Part shown: piece after piece, positions 38,418-47,701 of the stretch
Position numbering within the stretch: the first letter of the stretch is position 1
How the letters are laid out: each line of letters opens with the position of its first letter
The notes under the pieces: generated by a model
Seen by the model: only the letters and a program-made list of their open reading frames with translations
The model's database searches: none
Told to the model about the DNA's origin: nothing
Position numbers and translations under genes: made by a program
Assembly: GCA_044222685.1 (NCBI GenBank)
Contig: JBGAMU010000007.1
Coordinates: 1 to 64,000 of the forward strand
Direction of reading: 5' to 3'
Source of the DNA: JAEUPI01 sp044222685
GTDB taxonomy: Bacteria; Pseudomonadota; Gammaproteobacteria; Burkholderiales; Burkholderiaceae_C
Length of the DNA stretch: 64,000 nt

Positions 38418-40079
38418 CTACTGGAGGCGGCGCGCCGCCACGACTGGTTTCGTCGGCGAGCCGCGCGGAGGACCGGCGGTGCGTGCCGCCGGTGCGGACG
38501 TGCGCCGCGCAGGCACCATGACGACGATCCGCTGGCCAGCTCGGAACGACGCGGTCTCGCCGACGTCGTTCCAATGCGCCACCAGCGCCGCACTGACGCG
38601 ATACCGCCGTGCGACCGCGGCCACGCTGTCGCCCCGGCGGCCTGCACGGAAGGTGACGCGGCGCACGGTACCGCCCTCAGGCGACAACGAAAGCCGTCCA
38701 TTGCTGGCAAGACGCTCGGACACGTCGCTATCACGGTCCTCGGGACGTGGCACGACAAGGCTGGATCCGGCCTGGATCAGCATGCCGGGCGGAATGCGGT
38801 TCACGTCGCGCAGTTCGGCCTCGCTCATGTCGACCAGTTCGGCGGCATCGGCGGCCTTCAGCGTTCTGGGGGCCACCCAGACCGTCCACGTCGCCTGCCG
38901 GCCGGTGTGCGTCGGCAGGTTGCGCACGAAGGCGTTGGCGCCCTCGTAGGGAAGCAGGATCTGCGGCGTCAACGAGGCGAAGATCACCGGCCGGTTCATC
39001 TGCGGGTTGAGTTGCTGGAACTCGTCCAGCGAGATCCGCGCCAGCCGCGCCGCCAGCTCGACGTCGATGTCACGGTCGATCGATACGCTCAGGAAGTAGG
39101 GATGGTTCTCCAGCGGCGGCAGCGCGACGCTGAAATCGTCCGGTCGCATCACGATGTTCTTGATCGCCTGGAACTTCGGCAGGTAGTTGCGCGTCTCTGC
39201 CGGCATGCCCAGCAGGCTCAGGTAGGGCGTGGCGGCCTTCTTGTCACGCTTGCGGGCCAGCGCACGCTTGACATTGCCTTCGCCCCAGTTGTATGCCGCG
39301 AGCGAAAGCTGCCAGTCGCCGCGGAACATCTCGTTCAAGCGCTGCAGGTAGTCGAGCGCGGCTCGCGTCGACGCCAGCACATCGCGCCGGTCGTCGCGGA
39401 ACACATTCTGCTGCAGGTCGAATACACGGCCGGTCGAAGGCATGAACTGCCACATGCCTGCAGCCCGCGCGATCGACATCGCCTGCGGATTGAAGGCGCT
39501 CTCGATGAACGGCAGCAGTGCCAGATCCAGCGGCATCCTGCGCTTGTCCAGTTCCTCGACCACATGGAACAGATAGCGGGAACCTCGCTCGGTCATGCGC
39601 GCCATGTAGTCGGGGCGTTCGCGGTAGTACTGTTCCCATTTGCGCACCAGCTTGCCATCGACGTCGGCGACCCCATAGCCCGCGCGCAGGCGCGACCACA
39701 GATCGATGCGCGTGGTCGGGTCGTCGAAGTCGACGCGGGTTTCGGGGCGCAGCGGGTCGACCGCCTCGCTAGTGGCCGGCTCATCCGGCGGGGCGTTCGC
39801 CCCACCGCTGGAAGCGCTGGCCGGCGCGGCTGCGGCGTTTGCGGCAGACGGTGCAGGCGTGGGGGCAGACGCCGCAGCCGCCGCAGCGGGCGCGGGCGCT
39901 GCAGACGCCGACGCGACGGCATCGCCCGCGCCGGGGCTGGAAAGAGGAGGCGTCGGCGCCGTCGCGCAGCCGGCCATGGCGCCCGCCAGACCGAGGGCCG
40001 CCACCGCCGGGGCCCAACGGCCGCCCCGGCAAAGTCCGGCGCCGTGGACCAGGTACGACTTGAGCGATTTCAGGACCAT
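38418..40079 (-). CDS. mltD: Membrane-bound lytic murein transglycosylase D
   Basis: The 553-residue lipoprotein has an N-terminal signal with a lipobox-like AMAGC (Cys38). A Pro/Ala-rich linker (about 40-105) leads to the family 1 lytic transglycosylase domain. The catalytic Glu is in LPFIESAFNPQAMS, followed by AAGMWQFMPSTGR and the LAAYNWGEGNVKRA block. C-terminal LysM-type peptidoglycan-binding segments follow (one clear, near residues 485-535, with GDSVAAVARRYRVS). It cleaves glycan strands of peptidoglycan to 1,6-anhydro products. In E. coli the neighbouring order is mltD, gloB, yafS and rnhA; here gloB is missing. Confidence 0.92.
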   Translation of the reverse strand: MVLKSLKSYLVHGAGLCRGGRWAPAVAALGLAGAMAGCATAPTPPLSSPGAGDAVASASAAPAPAAAAAASAPTPAPSAANAAAAPASASSGGANAPPDEPATSEAVDPLRPETRVDFDDPTTRIDLWSRLRAGYGVADVDGKLVRKWEQYYRERPDYMARMTERGSRYLFHVVEELDKRRMPLDLALLPFIESAFNPQAMSIARAAGMWQFMPSTGRVFDLQQNVFRDDRRDVLASTRAALDYLQRLNEMFRGDWQLSLAAYNWGEGNVKRALARKRDKKAATPYLSLLGMPAETRNYLPKFQAIKNIVMRPDDFSVALPPLENHPYFLSVSIDRDIDVELAARLARISLDEFQQLNPQMNRPVIFASLTPQILLPYEGANAFVRNLPTHTGRQATWTVWVAPRTLKAADAAELVDMSEAELRDVNRIPPGMLIQAGSSLVVPRPEDRDSDVSERLASNGRLSLSPEGGTVRRVTFRAGRRGDSVAAVARRYRVSAALVAHWNDVGETASFRAGQRIVVMVPARRTSAPAARTAGPPRGSPTKPVVAARRLQ

Positions 40080-40436
40080 TGACCACTACCCCTCGGGGCG
40101 CAGGCGCCTCGCGCCGCAAGCGTACGCGCTGGCGGGTTTGCTGTCGCCACGAGAAACCGATTGTTCAGGCAACTTCTGCGGACCAGTCGTTGCGGACTTC
40201 ACGCGCCGGGCCATCGATCGGTTCCGCGCAGGGTCGGAGATCACCTGGCGCCGCCGCCCGATGCAAGCGGCAGCTGAACGATGGGTCACTAGAATCCGGT
40301 GCAGGCCAGGGTGTGGCATCACTCGCTCGGCGAGAACGCCAAGGCTGTCTTGTTGTCGGCTGCGGGAAACGTCCGTGGTCCTGAATGGCGCGCCGCGCGC
40401 GCCCGACTTGTCAATGCAAGCCGATCGAACCCTTAG
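40080..40436. other. 357-bp gene-free region between divergent mltD and the methyltransferase gene
   Basis: No coding region with plausible composition or homology was found here. It holds the upstream sequences of two divergent genes. A TAGAAT (40290-40295, plus strand) could be a -10 for the methyltransferase operon but has no good -35. In E. coli this position between mltD and the yafS-like methyltransferase is occupied by gloB; I see no gloB remnant. Confidence 0.5.
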
Positions 40437-41273
40437 ATGACCACGCGAGACGACGCGATTATAGAGTTCGCGCAGTGGCTGCAGAGCCCTCCCGGACGCT
40501 ACCTGCTCACCTGGGAGCAGGATCAGATGGACCGCATGGTCAGCGACGTTTTCGGCTACCACGCGATGCAGCTCGGCCTGCCTCAGCTCGATGCACTGCG
40601 CGCCAACCGGATGCCGCATCGCTGGGTGGCGCACGATTCGCTGCTGGTGCCGCAACCGTTCGAGTTGCCGCCCGCGTCCGGATCGATCACGACGCAGTCG
40701 CCCGACATGCCAGTGGCGCTGCACTGCGACTTCGACGCACTGCCGTTTCCGAACCAGAGCATCGACCTCGTCGTCCTGCCGCACGGCCTGGAACTCTCGC
40801 GCGACCCGCATGAAACCTTGCGCGAGATCGAGCGCGTGCTGGTGCCCGAGGGTCGCGTCGTGATCGTCGGCTTCAATCCGGCCAGCCTGTGGGGCCTTCG
40901 CCAGCGCGCGGGCCATGTGCGCCAACGCCTGCATGTGTCGGCGCGGCCGCGGTTTCTGCCGGCCTCGGGCGAGTTCGTCGGTTATTGGCGTCTGCGCGAC
41001 TGGCTGCGCCTGCTGAGTTTCGAGGTCGAGCATGGCCGCTTCGGTTGCTGGCGGCCGCCGCTGCGGTCGCAGCGCTGGCTCGACCGCTTCCAGTGGGTCG
41101 AATCGGTCGGCGAACGATGGTGGCCGGTGCTCGGCGCGCTGTATTTCGTGGTCGCGGTGAAGCGCGTGCGCGGCATGCGGCTGGTCGGGCTGGCGCGCCG
41201 CGAGAAGCTCAAGCCGCAGACGGCGCCCGCCGTGGTGGCGCACCGGCGACGTGAGCCGGCGGAGGTCGAATGA
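40437..41273 (+). CDS. SAM-dependent methyltransferase (YafS-like, methyltransferase 11 type)
   Basis: The 278-residue protein has a class I methyltransferase core with PVALHCDFDALPFPNQSIDLVVLPHGLE and the REIERVLVPEGRVVIVGFNP block, which fit motifs of the UbiE/COQ5-like group. The glycine-rich SAM loop normally found earlier is degenerate, as in YafS-type proteins. It lies between mltD and rnhA, the E. coli position of yafS, and overlaps rnhA by 4 nt (ATGA). The substrate is unknown. Confidence 0.82.
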   Translation: MTTRDDAIIEFAQWLQSPPGRYLLTWEQDQMDRMVSDVFGYHAMQLGLPQLDALRANRMPHRWVAHDSLLVPQPFELPPASGSITTQSPDMPVALHCDFDALPFPNQSIDLVVLPHGLELSRDPHETLREIERVLVPEGRVVIVGFNPASLWGLRQRAGHVRQRLHVSARPRFLPASGEFVGYWRLRDWLRLLSFEVEHGRFGCWRPPLRSQRWLDRFQWVESVGERWWPVLGALYFVVAVKRVRGMRLVGLARREKLKPQTAPAVVAHRRREPAEVE

Positions 41274-41722
41274 GCGAGACAGTCATCGTCTACACCGATG
41301 GCGCGTGCAAGGGCAACCCCGGCCCGGGCGGATGGGGGGCCTGGTTGCGCTGGGGGAGCCATGAACGCGAGATGTTCGGTGGCGAGGCGATGACCACCAA
41401 CAACCGGATGGAACTCACCGCGGTGATCGAGGCACTGGGTGCGCTCAAGCGCGGCTGCCGCGTCGACATCTACACCGACAGCGAATACGTGCGCAATGGC
41501 ATCACCAGCTGGATCCACAACTGGAAGGTGCGCGGCTGGCGCACGGCCGACAAGAAGCCGGTCAAGAACGTCGAGTTGTGGCAGCGACTCGACGCACTGT
41601 CCGCACAGCATGAGGTCAAGTGGCATTGGGTGCGCGGGCATGACGGCGACCCGGGCAACGAACGCGCCGACGAACTGGCCAACCGTGGCGTCGAGACGGT
41701 ACGCGCGCCGCGCGCCACCTAG
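41270..41722 (+). CDS. rnhA: Ribonuclease HI
   Basis: The 150-residue enzyme cleaves RNA in RNA-DNA hybrids, removing primers and R-loops. All catalytic residues are present at the E. coli positions: Asp10 (YTDGACKGNPGPGGWG), Glu48 (MELTAVIEAL) and Asp70 (YTDSEYV), with the fourth Asp in GHDGDPGNERADELA. It overlaps the methyltransferase gene by 4 nt and ends 13 nt from the convergent moaA. In E. coli dnaQ lies next to rnhA; it is not adjacent here. Confidence 0.96.
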   Translation: MSETVIVYTDGACKGNPGPGGWGAWLRWGSHEREMFGGEAMTTNNRMELTAVIEALGALKRGCRVDIYTDSEYVRNGITSWIHNWKVRGWRTADKKPVKNVELWQRLDALSAQHEVKWHWVRGHDGDPGNERADELANRGVETVRAPRAT

Positions 41723-41735
41723 CCCAACCTTGTCG

Positions 41736-42851
<1,116 letters not shown>

Positions 42852-42857
42852 TGAGCG

Positions 42858-42863
42858 ATTGTG
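42858..42863 (-). promoter_or_regulatory. Weak candidate moaA -10 element close to the start codon
   Basis: CACAAT on the minus strand (42863-42858) ends 6 nt before the moaA ATG. It matches TATAAT at four of six positions. It is listed because the spacing matches the other apparently leaderless genes in the window. Confidence 0.25.
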
Positions 42864-42938
42864 CCGCCACGCCGCTCGCCGCGGAGGGCGACAAGCCCTA
42901 GCAGTCGAGGGGCAAAGGCCGGCTGGCCCGTCGCCGCA

Positions 42939-43466
42939 TCAAAGTGAGTCGGCTCGGCGGGCGCCGGTATAGCGCCGCGTCCAGTACGACGCGCCCAGGC
43001 TTTCGATGCGCACCTGAGCGCCGGTGCGCGGCGCGTGGATGAAGCGGCCGTCACCCATGTAGATGCCCACGTGCGAGTAGGTGCGCCTCAGGGTGTTGAA
43101 AAACACCAGGTCGCCGGGCTGCAGGTGTTCGCGACGTACCTCCTGGAGGCCGGCGGACTGCGCCTGGTCGTCGGCCTGCCGCGGCAGGGTGATGCCGATG
43201 GTTTGTGCGTAGACGTGGCGAGTGAATCCGCTGCAATCGAAGCCGACGTCCTGGTTCAGCCCGCCTGCGCGATAGGGAATGTCGAGGTACTGCAAGGCGG
43301 TCAGCACGACTTCAGCGCCTCGCGAGCGCACGCCCGCGCTCACCAGCTCGGGCGGCGCGTTGCTGCCCGCGTTGAGCGGCGCTGTCGTGGGCTGCGGGCC
43401 CGACGCGCAACCCAGCAGACCCACCATGGCGGCACCGAGCAGCCATGAGGACCACCAGCGAAACAT
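42939..43466 (-). CDS. NlpC/P60 family (C40) cell-wall endopeptidase lipoprotein
   Basis: The 175-residue protein has a lipoprotein signal (MFRWWSSWLLGAAMVGLLGC, lipobox LLGC, Cys20) and a C40 peptidase domain. The catalytic Cys is in GFDCSGFTRHVY, the His in TYSHVGIYMG, and the third polar position in RFIHAPRTG. It is predicted to cut stem peptides of peptidoglycan at the outer membrane. The ATG at 43466 is preferred to a GTG two codons upstream because the promoter and spacing fit it better. It diverges from prpE across 229 bp. Confidence 0.88.
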   Translation of the reverse strand: MFRWWSSWLLGAAMVGLLGCASGPQPTTAPLNAGSNAPPELVSAGVRSRGAEVVLTALQYLDIPYRAGGLNQDVGFDCSGFTRHVYAQTIGITLPRQADDQAQSAGLQEVRREHLQPGDLVFFNTLRRTYSHVGIYMGDGRFIHAPRTGAQVRIESLGASYWTRRYTGARRADSL

Positions 43467-43472
43467 GCGCAC

Positions 43473-43500
43473 AGCCTACCAGCCGAGAGCGCAATGTCAA
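43473..43500 (-). promoter_or_regulatory. Candidate promoter of the NlpC/P60 gene
   Basis: On the minus strand a perfect TTGACA (43500-43495) and TAGGCT (43478-43473) are 16 nt apart. The -10 ends 6 nt before the ATG, so the mRNA would have almost no leader. The region beyond (43495-43545) is unusually AT-rich for this window. Confidence 0.4.
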
Positions 43501-43695
43501 CGAATAACATATACGTGTGAATGACTTGCAACCTGATCTTCAAGTGAATTGGAAGCCGTTTGGCTGCTGCCGCCGGGCGGCGCGCACCTTGCCCCTGTCA
43601 GGGTGTTGCAAGTGCCAGGGCGAGAATCGCGACCCAGCGCACGCGCGATCGGTCGACGAACCGTCGAACGACGACCGGGCGCATCAGGAGACAGC

Positions 43696-45591
43696 ATGAG
43701 CTACGCCGACTTCCACCGCCAATCCATCGAGCGGCCCGAGGCTTTCTGGGGCGAACAGGCGAAGCTGATCGACTGGGAGCGGCCGTTCGACAAGGTCTGC
43801 GAGTACGACAACCCGCCGTTCGCCAACTGGTTCGTCGGTGGTCGCACGAACCTGTGCCACAACGCAGTGGACCGGCACCTGTCGACGCGGGCCAATCAGA
43901 ACGCACTGATCTTCGTGTCCACCGAGGTCGACCGCGAGCAGGTCTACACCTTCGCGCAGCTGCACGCCGAGGTGCAGCGCATGGCGGCCAGCCTGCAGGC
44001 ACTGGGCGTCAAGCAGGGCGATCGCGTGCTGGTGTACATGCCGATGATCCCGGAGGCGGCGTTCGCCATGCTGGCGTGCACGCGCCTGGGTGCGCTGCAC
44101 TCGGTGGTGTTCGGCGGTTTCGCGAGCGTAAGCCTGGCCACTCGGATCGAGGACGCCGAGCCTACCGTGATCGTCAGCGCCGACGCCGGCAGCCGCGGCG
44201 GCAAGGTGGTGCCCTACAAGGGTCTGCTCGACGAGGCGATCCGTTTGTCGAGCCACAAACCTGCCAAGGTGTTGATGGTGAATCGCGGCCTGGCCGACAT
44301 GCCGATGACCCCCGGCCGCGACGTGAACTACGCCGATCTGCGCGAACGGCACCTGAACACCAACGTGCCTTGCGTGTGGGTCGACTCCACGCACCCGAGC
44401 TACACGCTCTACACCAGCGGCACCACCGGCAAGCCCAAGGGTGTGCAGCGCGACACCGGCGGCTACGCCGTGGCGCTGGCTGCGAGCATGAAGCACATCT
44501 TTCTGGGCAATCCTGGCGAGACCTACTTCTCCACCAGCGACATCGGCTGGGTGGTCGGTCACAGCTACATCGTCTATGGACCCCTGATCGCCGGCATGGC
44601 GACCATCATGTACGAAGGGCTGCCGATCCGTCCCGACGCGGCCATCTGGTGGAGCCTGGTCGAGAAGTACAAGGTGACCTCGATGTTCAGCGCGCCCACC
44701 GCGGTGCGCGTGCTGAAGAAGCAGGACCCGGCCGCGCTGAAGAAGCACGACCTGTCGAGCCTGCGCGCGCTGTTCCTGGCGGGCGAACCACTCGACGAGC
44801 CCACCGCCAAGTGGATCGCCGACGCATTGGGTCGCCCGATCATCGACAACTACTGGCAGACCGAGACCGGCTGGCCGATCCTCAGCATCTGCAACGGCGT
44901 CGAGCAGGCGCCGAGCAAGTTCGGCTCGCCCGGCAAGGCGGTCTACGGCTACAACGTCAAGCTGCTCGACGAAAGCACCGGCGAGGAACTCAAGGCCGCC
45001 AACCAGAAGGGGGTGGTGGCCATCGAGGGCCCGCTGCCACCCGGCTGCATGCAGACGGTCTGGCGCGACGACGATCGCTTCGTCAAGACCTACTGGAAGA
45101 GCATTCCCGGCAGGCTGATCTACAGCACCTTCGACTGGGGCATCCGCGACGCAGACGGCTACTACTTCATCCTCGGCCGCACTGACGACGTGATCAACGT
45201 GGCCGGTCATCGTCTGGGCACCCGTGAGATCGAGGAGAGCATCTCCAGCCACGCCAACGTGGCCGAGGTGGCGGTCGTCGGTGTCGCCGACCAGCTGAAG
45301 GGCCAGGTGGCGATGGCCTTCGCGGTGTTGAAGGATCCGTCGAAGGCGGCCACGCCGGAGCTGGCGCTCAAGCTCGAAGGCGAGATCATGAAGGTGGTCG
45401 ACGAGCAGCTGGGTGCCGTGGCGCGACCGGCGCGCGTCCGCTTCGTCTCCGTGCTGCCGAAGACGCGCTCGGGCAAGCTGCTGCGCCGTGCCATCCAGGC
45501 GGTTTGTGAAAGCCGCGACCCCGGCGACCTGACGACCATCGAAGACCCGACAGCGTTGCAGCAGATCAAGGATCTCGTGGCGGCGCGCTGA
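43696..45591 (+). CDS. prpE: Propionyl-CoA synthetase
   Basis: The 631-residue AMP-forming enzyme activates propionate to propionyl-CoA. It differs from acetyl-CoA synthetase in length and in segments such as FVGGRTNLCHNAVDRHL and YADFHRQSIERPEAFW at the N-terminus, which are typical of PrpE. The P-loop is YTSGTTGKPKG (near residue 237), and the C-terminal catalytic Lys lies in PKTRSGKLLRRAIQAV, the site that is acetylated in relatives. The ATG at 43696 has an AGGAG site about 7 nt upstream. No other methylcitrate-cycle gene (prpBCD) is nearby, so it serves as a single gene here. Confidence 0.93.
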   Translation: MSYADFHRQSIERPEAFWGEQAKLIDWERPFDKVCEYDNPPFANWFVGGRTNLCHNAVDRHLSTRANQNALIFVSTEVDREQVYTFAQLHAEVQRMAASLQALGVKQGDRVLVYMPMIPEAAFAMLACTRLGALHSVVFGGFASVSLATRIEDAEPTVIVSADAGSRGGKVVPYKGLLDEAIRLSSHKPAKVLMVNRGLADMPMTPGRDVNYADLRERHLNTNVPCVWVDSTHPSYTLYTSGTTGKPKGVQRDTGGYAVALAASMKHIFLGNPGETYFSTSDIGWVVGHSYIVYGPLIAGMATIMYEGLPIRPDAAIWWSLVEKYKVTSMFSAPTAVRVLKKQDPAALKKHDLSSLRALFLAGEPLDEPTAKWIADALGRPIIDNYWQTETGWPILSICNGVEQAPSKFGSPGKAVYGYNVKLLDESTGEELKAANQKGVVAIEGPLPPGCMQTVWRDDDRFVKTYWKSIPGRLIYSTFDWGIRDADGYYFILGRTDDVINVAGHRLGTREIEESISSHANVAEVAVVGVADQLKGQVAMAFAVLKDPSKAATPELALKLEGEIMKVVDEQLGAVARPARVRFVSVLPKTRSGKLLRRAIQAVCESRDPGDLTTIEDPTALQQIKDLVAAR

Positions 45592-45705
45592 CTGGGTCGC
45601 CGATCCGTCGCTCGGCCGCTCCAGATCCCGGTTCATCGCATCGCGCCGGCGATCCGGCGCGGCCGAAGGCAGAATGGCCGGCTCTGGACTCATCACCGAC
45701 GGACC

Positions 45706-47685
45706 ATGGGTCGTGCTTTGCTGTTGTGGGCTGCGCTTGCGTGCTGCGCCTGGTCCTCGCTCGCCGCCAGCGCGGCGTCACGCCTGCCCGGACCGGCTTT
45801 TCCGCGCTACGAGTCCCCGGCGGCGCTCGAGGCTGCTTGCGGGCGCCACATCGCCACTGTCAAGGCCGCGATCGGCAAGCTCGAGCGCCGATCGGGGGGG
45901 GCGGGCTGGCTGGCCGCCTACGACGACCTGAACGCGCTGGGAGAGGACCTCGCCAGCCCGGTCTTCCTGCTGTCCAACGTGCACCCCGATCCGGCGCTGC
46001 GTGCGGCCAGCGAAGCCTGCGAATTGCGCTGGCAGGACCTGTTCTCGAGCCTGAGCCAGAACGAGAAGCTGTACCGTGCAGCGCGCGCGACCCGGCCGCG
46101 CGACGACATCGAACGTGAACTGCTGAGGACCACACTCGAGTCTTTCGAGGATTCGGGCGTCGGCCTGGGTCCCGAGCCGCGGGCCCGGGCAAAGGCCATC
46201 GTCGATCGCATCACCGAGCTCGACCAGGCCTTCAACAAGAACATCCGGAACGAGACGACCCGCCTCGCCTTCAGCGAGGCCGAGCTCAAAGGTGTGCCCG
46301 AATCGGTCTGGAAGTCGGCGGCCCGCGACGACCAGGGGCGCGTGCTGCTGGGGCTGGACTACCCGAGTTCGGTGCCGGTGCTGCAAAGCGCGGAGAACCC
46401 GGCCACCCGCGAGCGCATGTGGCGGGCCAAGAACAACGAAGGCGGGCCCGCCAATCTGAAGCTGCTGGCCGAGATCGGCCAATTGCGGCGGGAGTATGCG
46501 CAGCTGTTCGGCTTTGCCAGCTATGCCGACTTCACCTTGCGCCGTCGCATGGCCGAGAACACGGCGAACGCCAAGCGGTTTCTCGAGGAAGTGCGCGTCG
46601 CGGTCACGGCGCGCGAAGGACGCGAGCTCGACGAACTGCGCGAAGCGAAGGCACGCGACACGGGCGTGGCGCCGGCCCAGACCAAGCTGGAGCGCTGGGA
46701 CGTCAGCTACTACACCGAGCGGGTCAAGCGCGAGCGCTACAGCGTCGACCAGGAGCAGTTCCGAGCCTACTTCCCGGCGCAGGAAAGCCTGGCGCTGGTG
46801 ATGCGGGTGATCGAGAAGGTGATGGGCGTTCGCTATACCCGGGTACCGAACGTCAAATTGTGGCATCCGGATGTGCAGGCCTACGTCGCCACCGACGTGC
46901 AGACCGGCAAGGCGCTGGCGACCCTGTACGTGGATGCATATCCGCGCGACGGCAAGTACAACCACGCCGCGGTGTGGCCGATCCGCAGCGGATCGACCCG
47001 GCTGCAGCGGGCTCCGCAGGCGGCGCTGGTGGTCAACTTCGACCGCAAGGGGCTGAGCCTGGACGAGATGGAAACCCTGTTGCACGAGTTCGGCCATGCC
47101 GTGCACAACAACCTGTCGGCCACCCGGCACTCGTCGAGCAGCAGCGTGCTGCGCGACTTTGTCGAAGCCCCGTCGCAGATGCTCGAGGAGTGGATCTACG
47201 ATCCGCGCGTGCTGGCGCTGATGAGCGATGTGTGCCCCGCCTGCAAGCGCGTGCCCGACGAACTGCTGGCCAAGGCCAAGATCGCCGAGCGCTATGGCAA
47301 GGGCACGCAGTACGCGCGCCAGCGCCTGTTCGCCAGCTTCGATCTGGCCTTGCACGACGCCGACGCGCCGGAGCCGATGGCGCTGTGGAGCCGCATGGAA
47401 TCGGCCACATTGCTCGGCCACGTGCCGGGTTCGATGTTCCCGGCCGGCTTCTCACATGTCGCGGGGGGTTATGCGGCCGGCTACTACGGCTATCTATGGA
47501 GCGAGGTCGTGGCGGCCGACTTGCGCACGGCGTTCGGCAGCGACAAGCTAGACGCCCGTGTCGGTCGCCGCTACCGTGACGTGGTGCTGGCCAGCGGCAG
47601 CCAGTGGCCGCCGCAGGTCCTGGTGCAGCGCTTTCTCGGCCGCCCCAGCAACTCGGAAGCCTTCTTCAAGGACCTGCAGCGCTGA
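45706..47685 (+). CDS. M3 family zinc oligopeptidase with signal peptide
   Basis: The 659-residue protein belongs to the thimet oligopeptidase/dipeptidyl carboxypeptidase group. The zinc motif LLHEFGHAVHNNLS (His460 and His464) is followed by the third ligand Glu in DFVEAPSQMLEEW. The C-terminus has SHVAGGYAAGYYGYLWSEV, typical of M3 peptidases. A hydrophobic N-terminus (about residues 4-22) suggests export to the periplasm, whereas E. coli OpdA and Dcp are mostly cytoplasmic. It should trim short peptides. It is convergent with the PhoH-like gene, with 16 nt between them. Confidence 0.88.
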   Translation: MGRALLLWAALACCAWSSLAASAASRLPGPAFPRYESPAALEAACGRHIATVKAAIGKLERRSGGAGWLAAYDDLNALGEDLASPVFLLSNVHPDPALRAASEACELRWQDLFSSLSQNEKLYRAARATRPRDDIERELLRTTLESFEDSGVGLGPEPRARAKAIVDRITELDQAFNKNIRNETTRLAFSEAELKGVPESVWKSAARDDQGRVLLGLDYPSSVPVLQSAENPATRERMWRAKNNEGGPANLKLLAEIGQLRREYAQLFGFASYADFTLRRRMAENTANAKRFLEEVRVAVTAREGRELDELREAKARDTGVAPAQTKLERWDVSYYTERVKRERYSVDQEQFRAYFPAQESLALVMRVIEKVMGVRYTRVPNVKLWHPDVQAYVATDVQTGKALATLYVDAYPRDGKYNHAAVWPIRSGSTRLQRAPQAALVVNFDRKGLSLDEMETLLHEFGHAVHNNLSATRHSSSSSVLRDFVEAPSQMLEEWIYDPRVLALMSDVCPACKRVPDELLAKAKIAERYGKGTQYARQRLFASFDLALHDADAPEPMALWSRMESATLLGHVPGSMFPAGFSHVAGGYAAGYYGYLWSEVVAADLRTAFGSDKLDARVGRRYRDVVLASGSQWPPQVLVQRFLGRPSNSEAFFKDLQR

Positions 47686-47701
47686 CCGGTCGCCGTGGGC
47701 G

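Noticed and set aside
42852..42938. Molybdenum cofactor riboswitch upstream of moaA
   Set aside because: The gap is 87 nt and contains only a small 5-bp hairpin; the expected large multi-stem structure does not fit.
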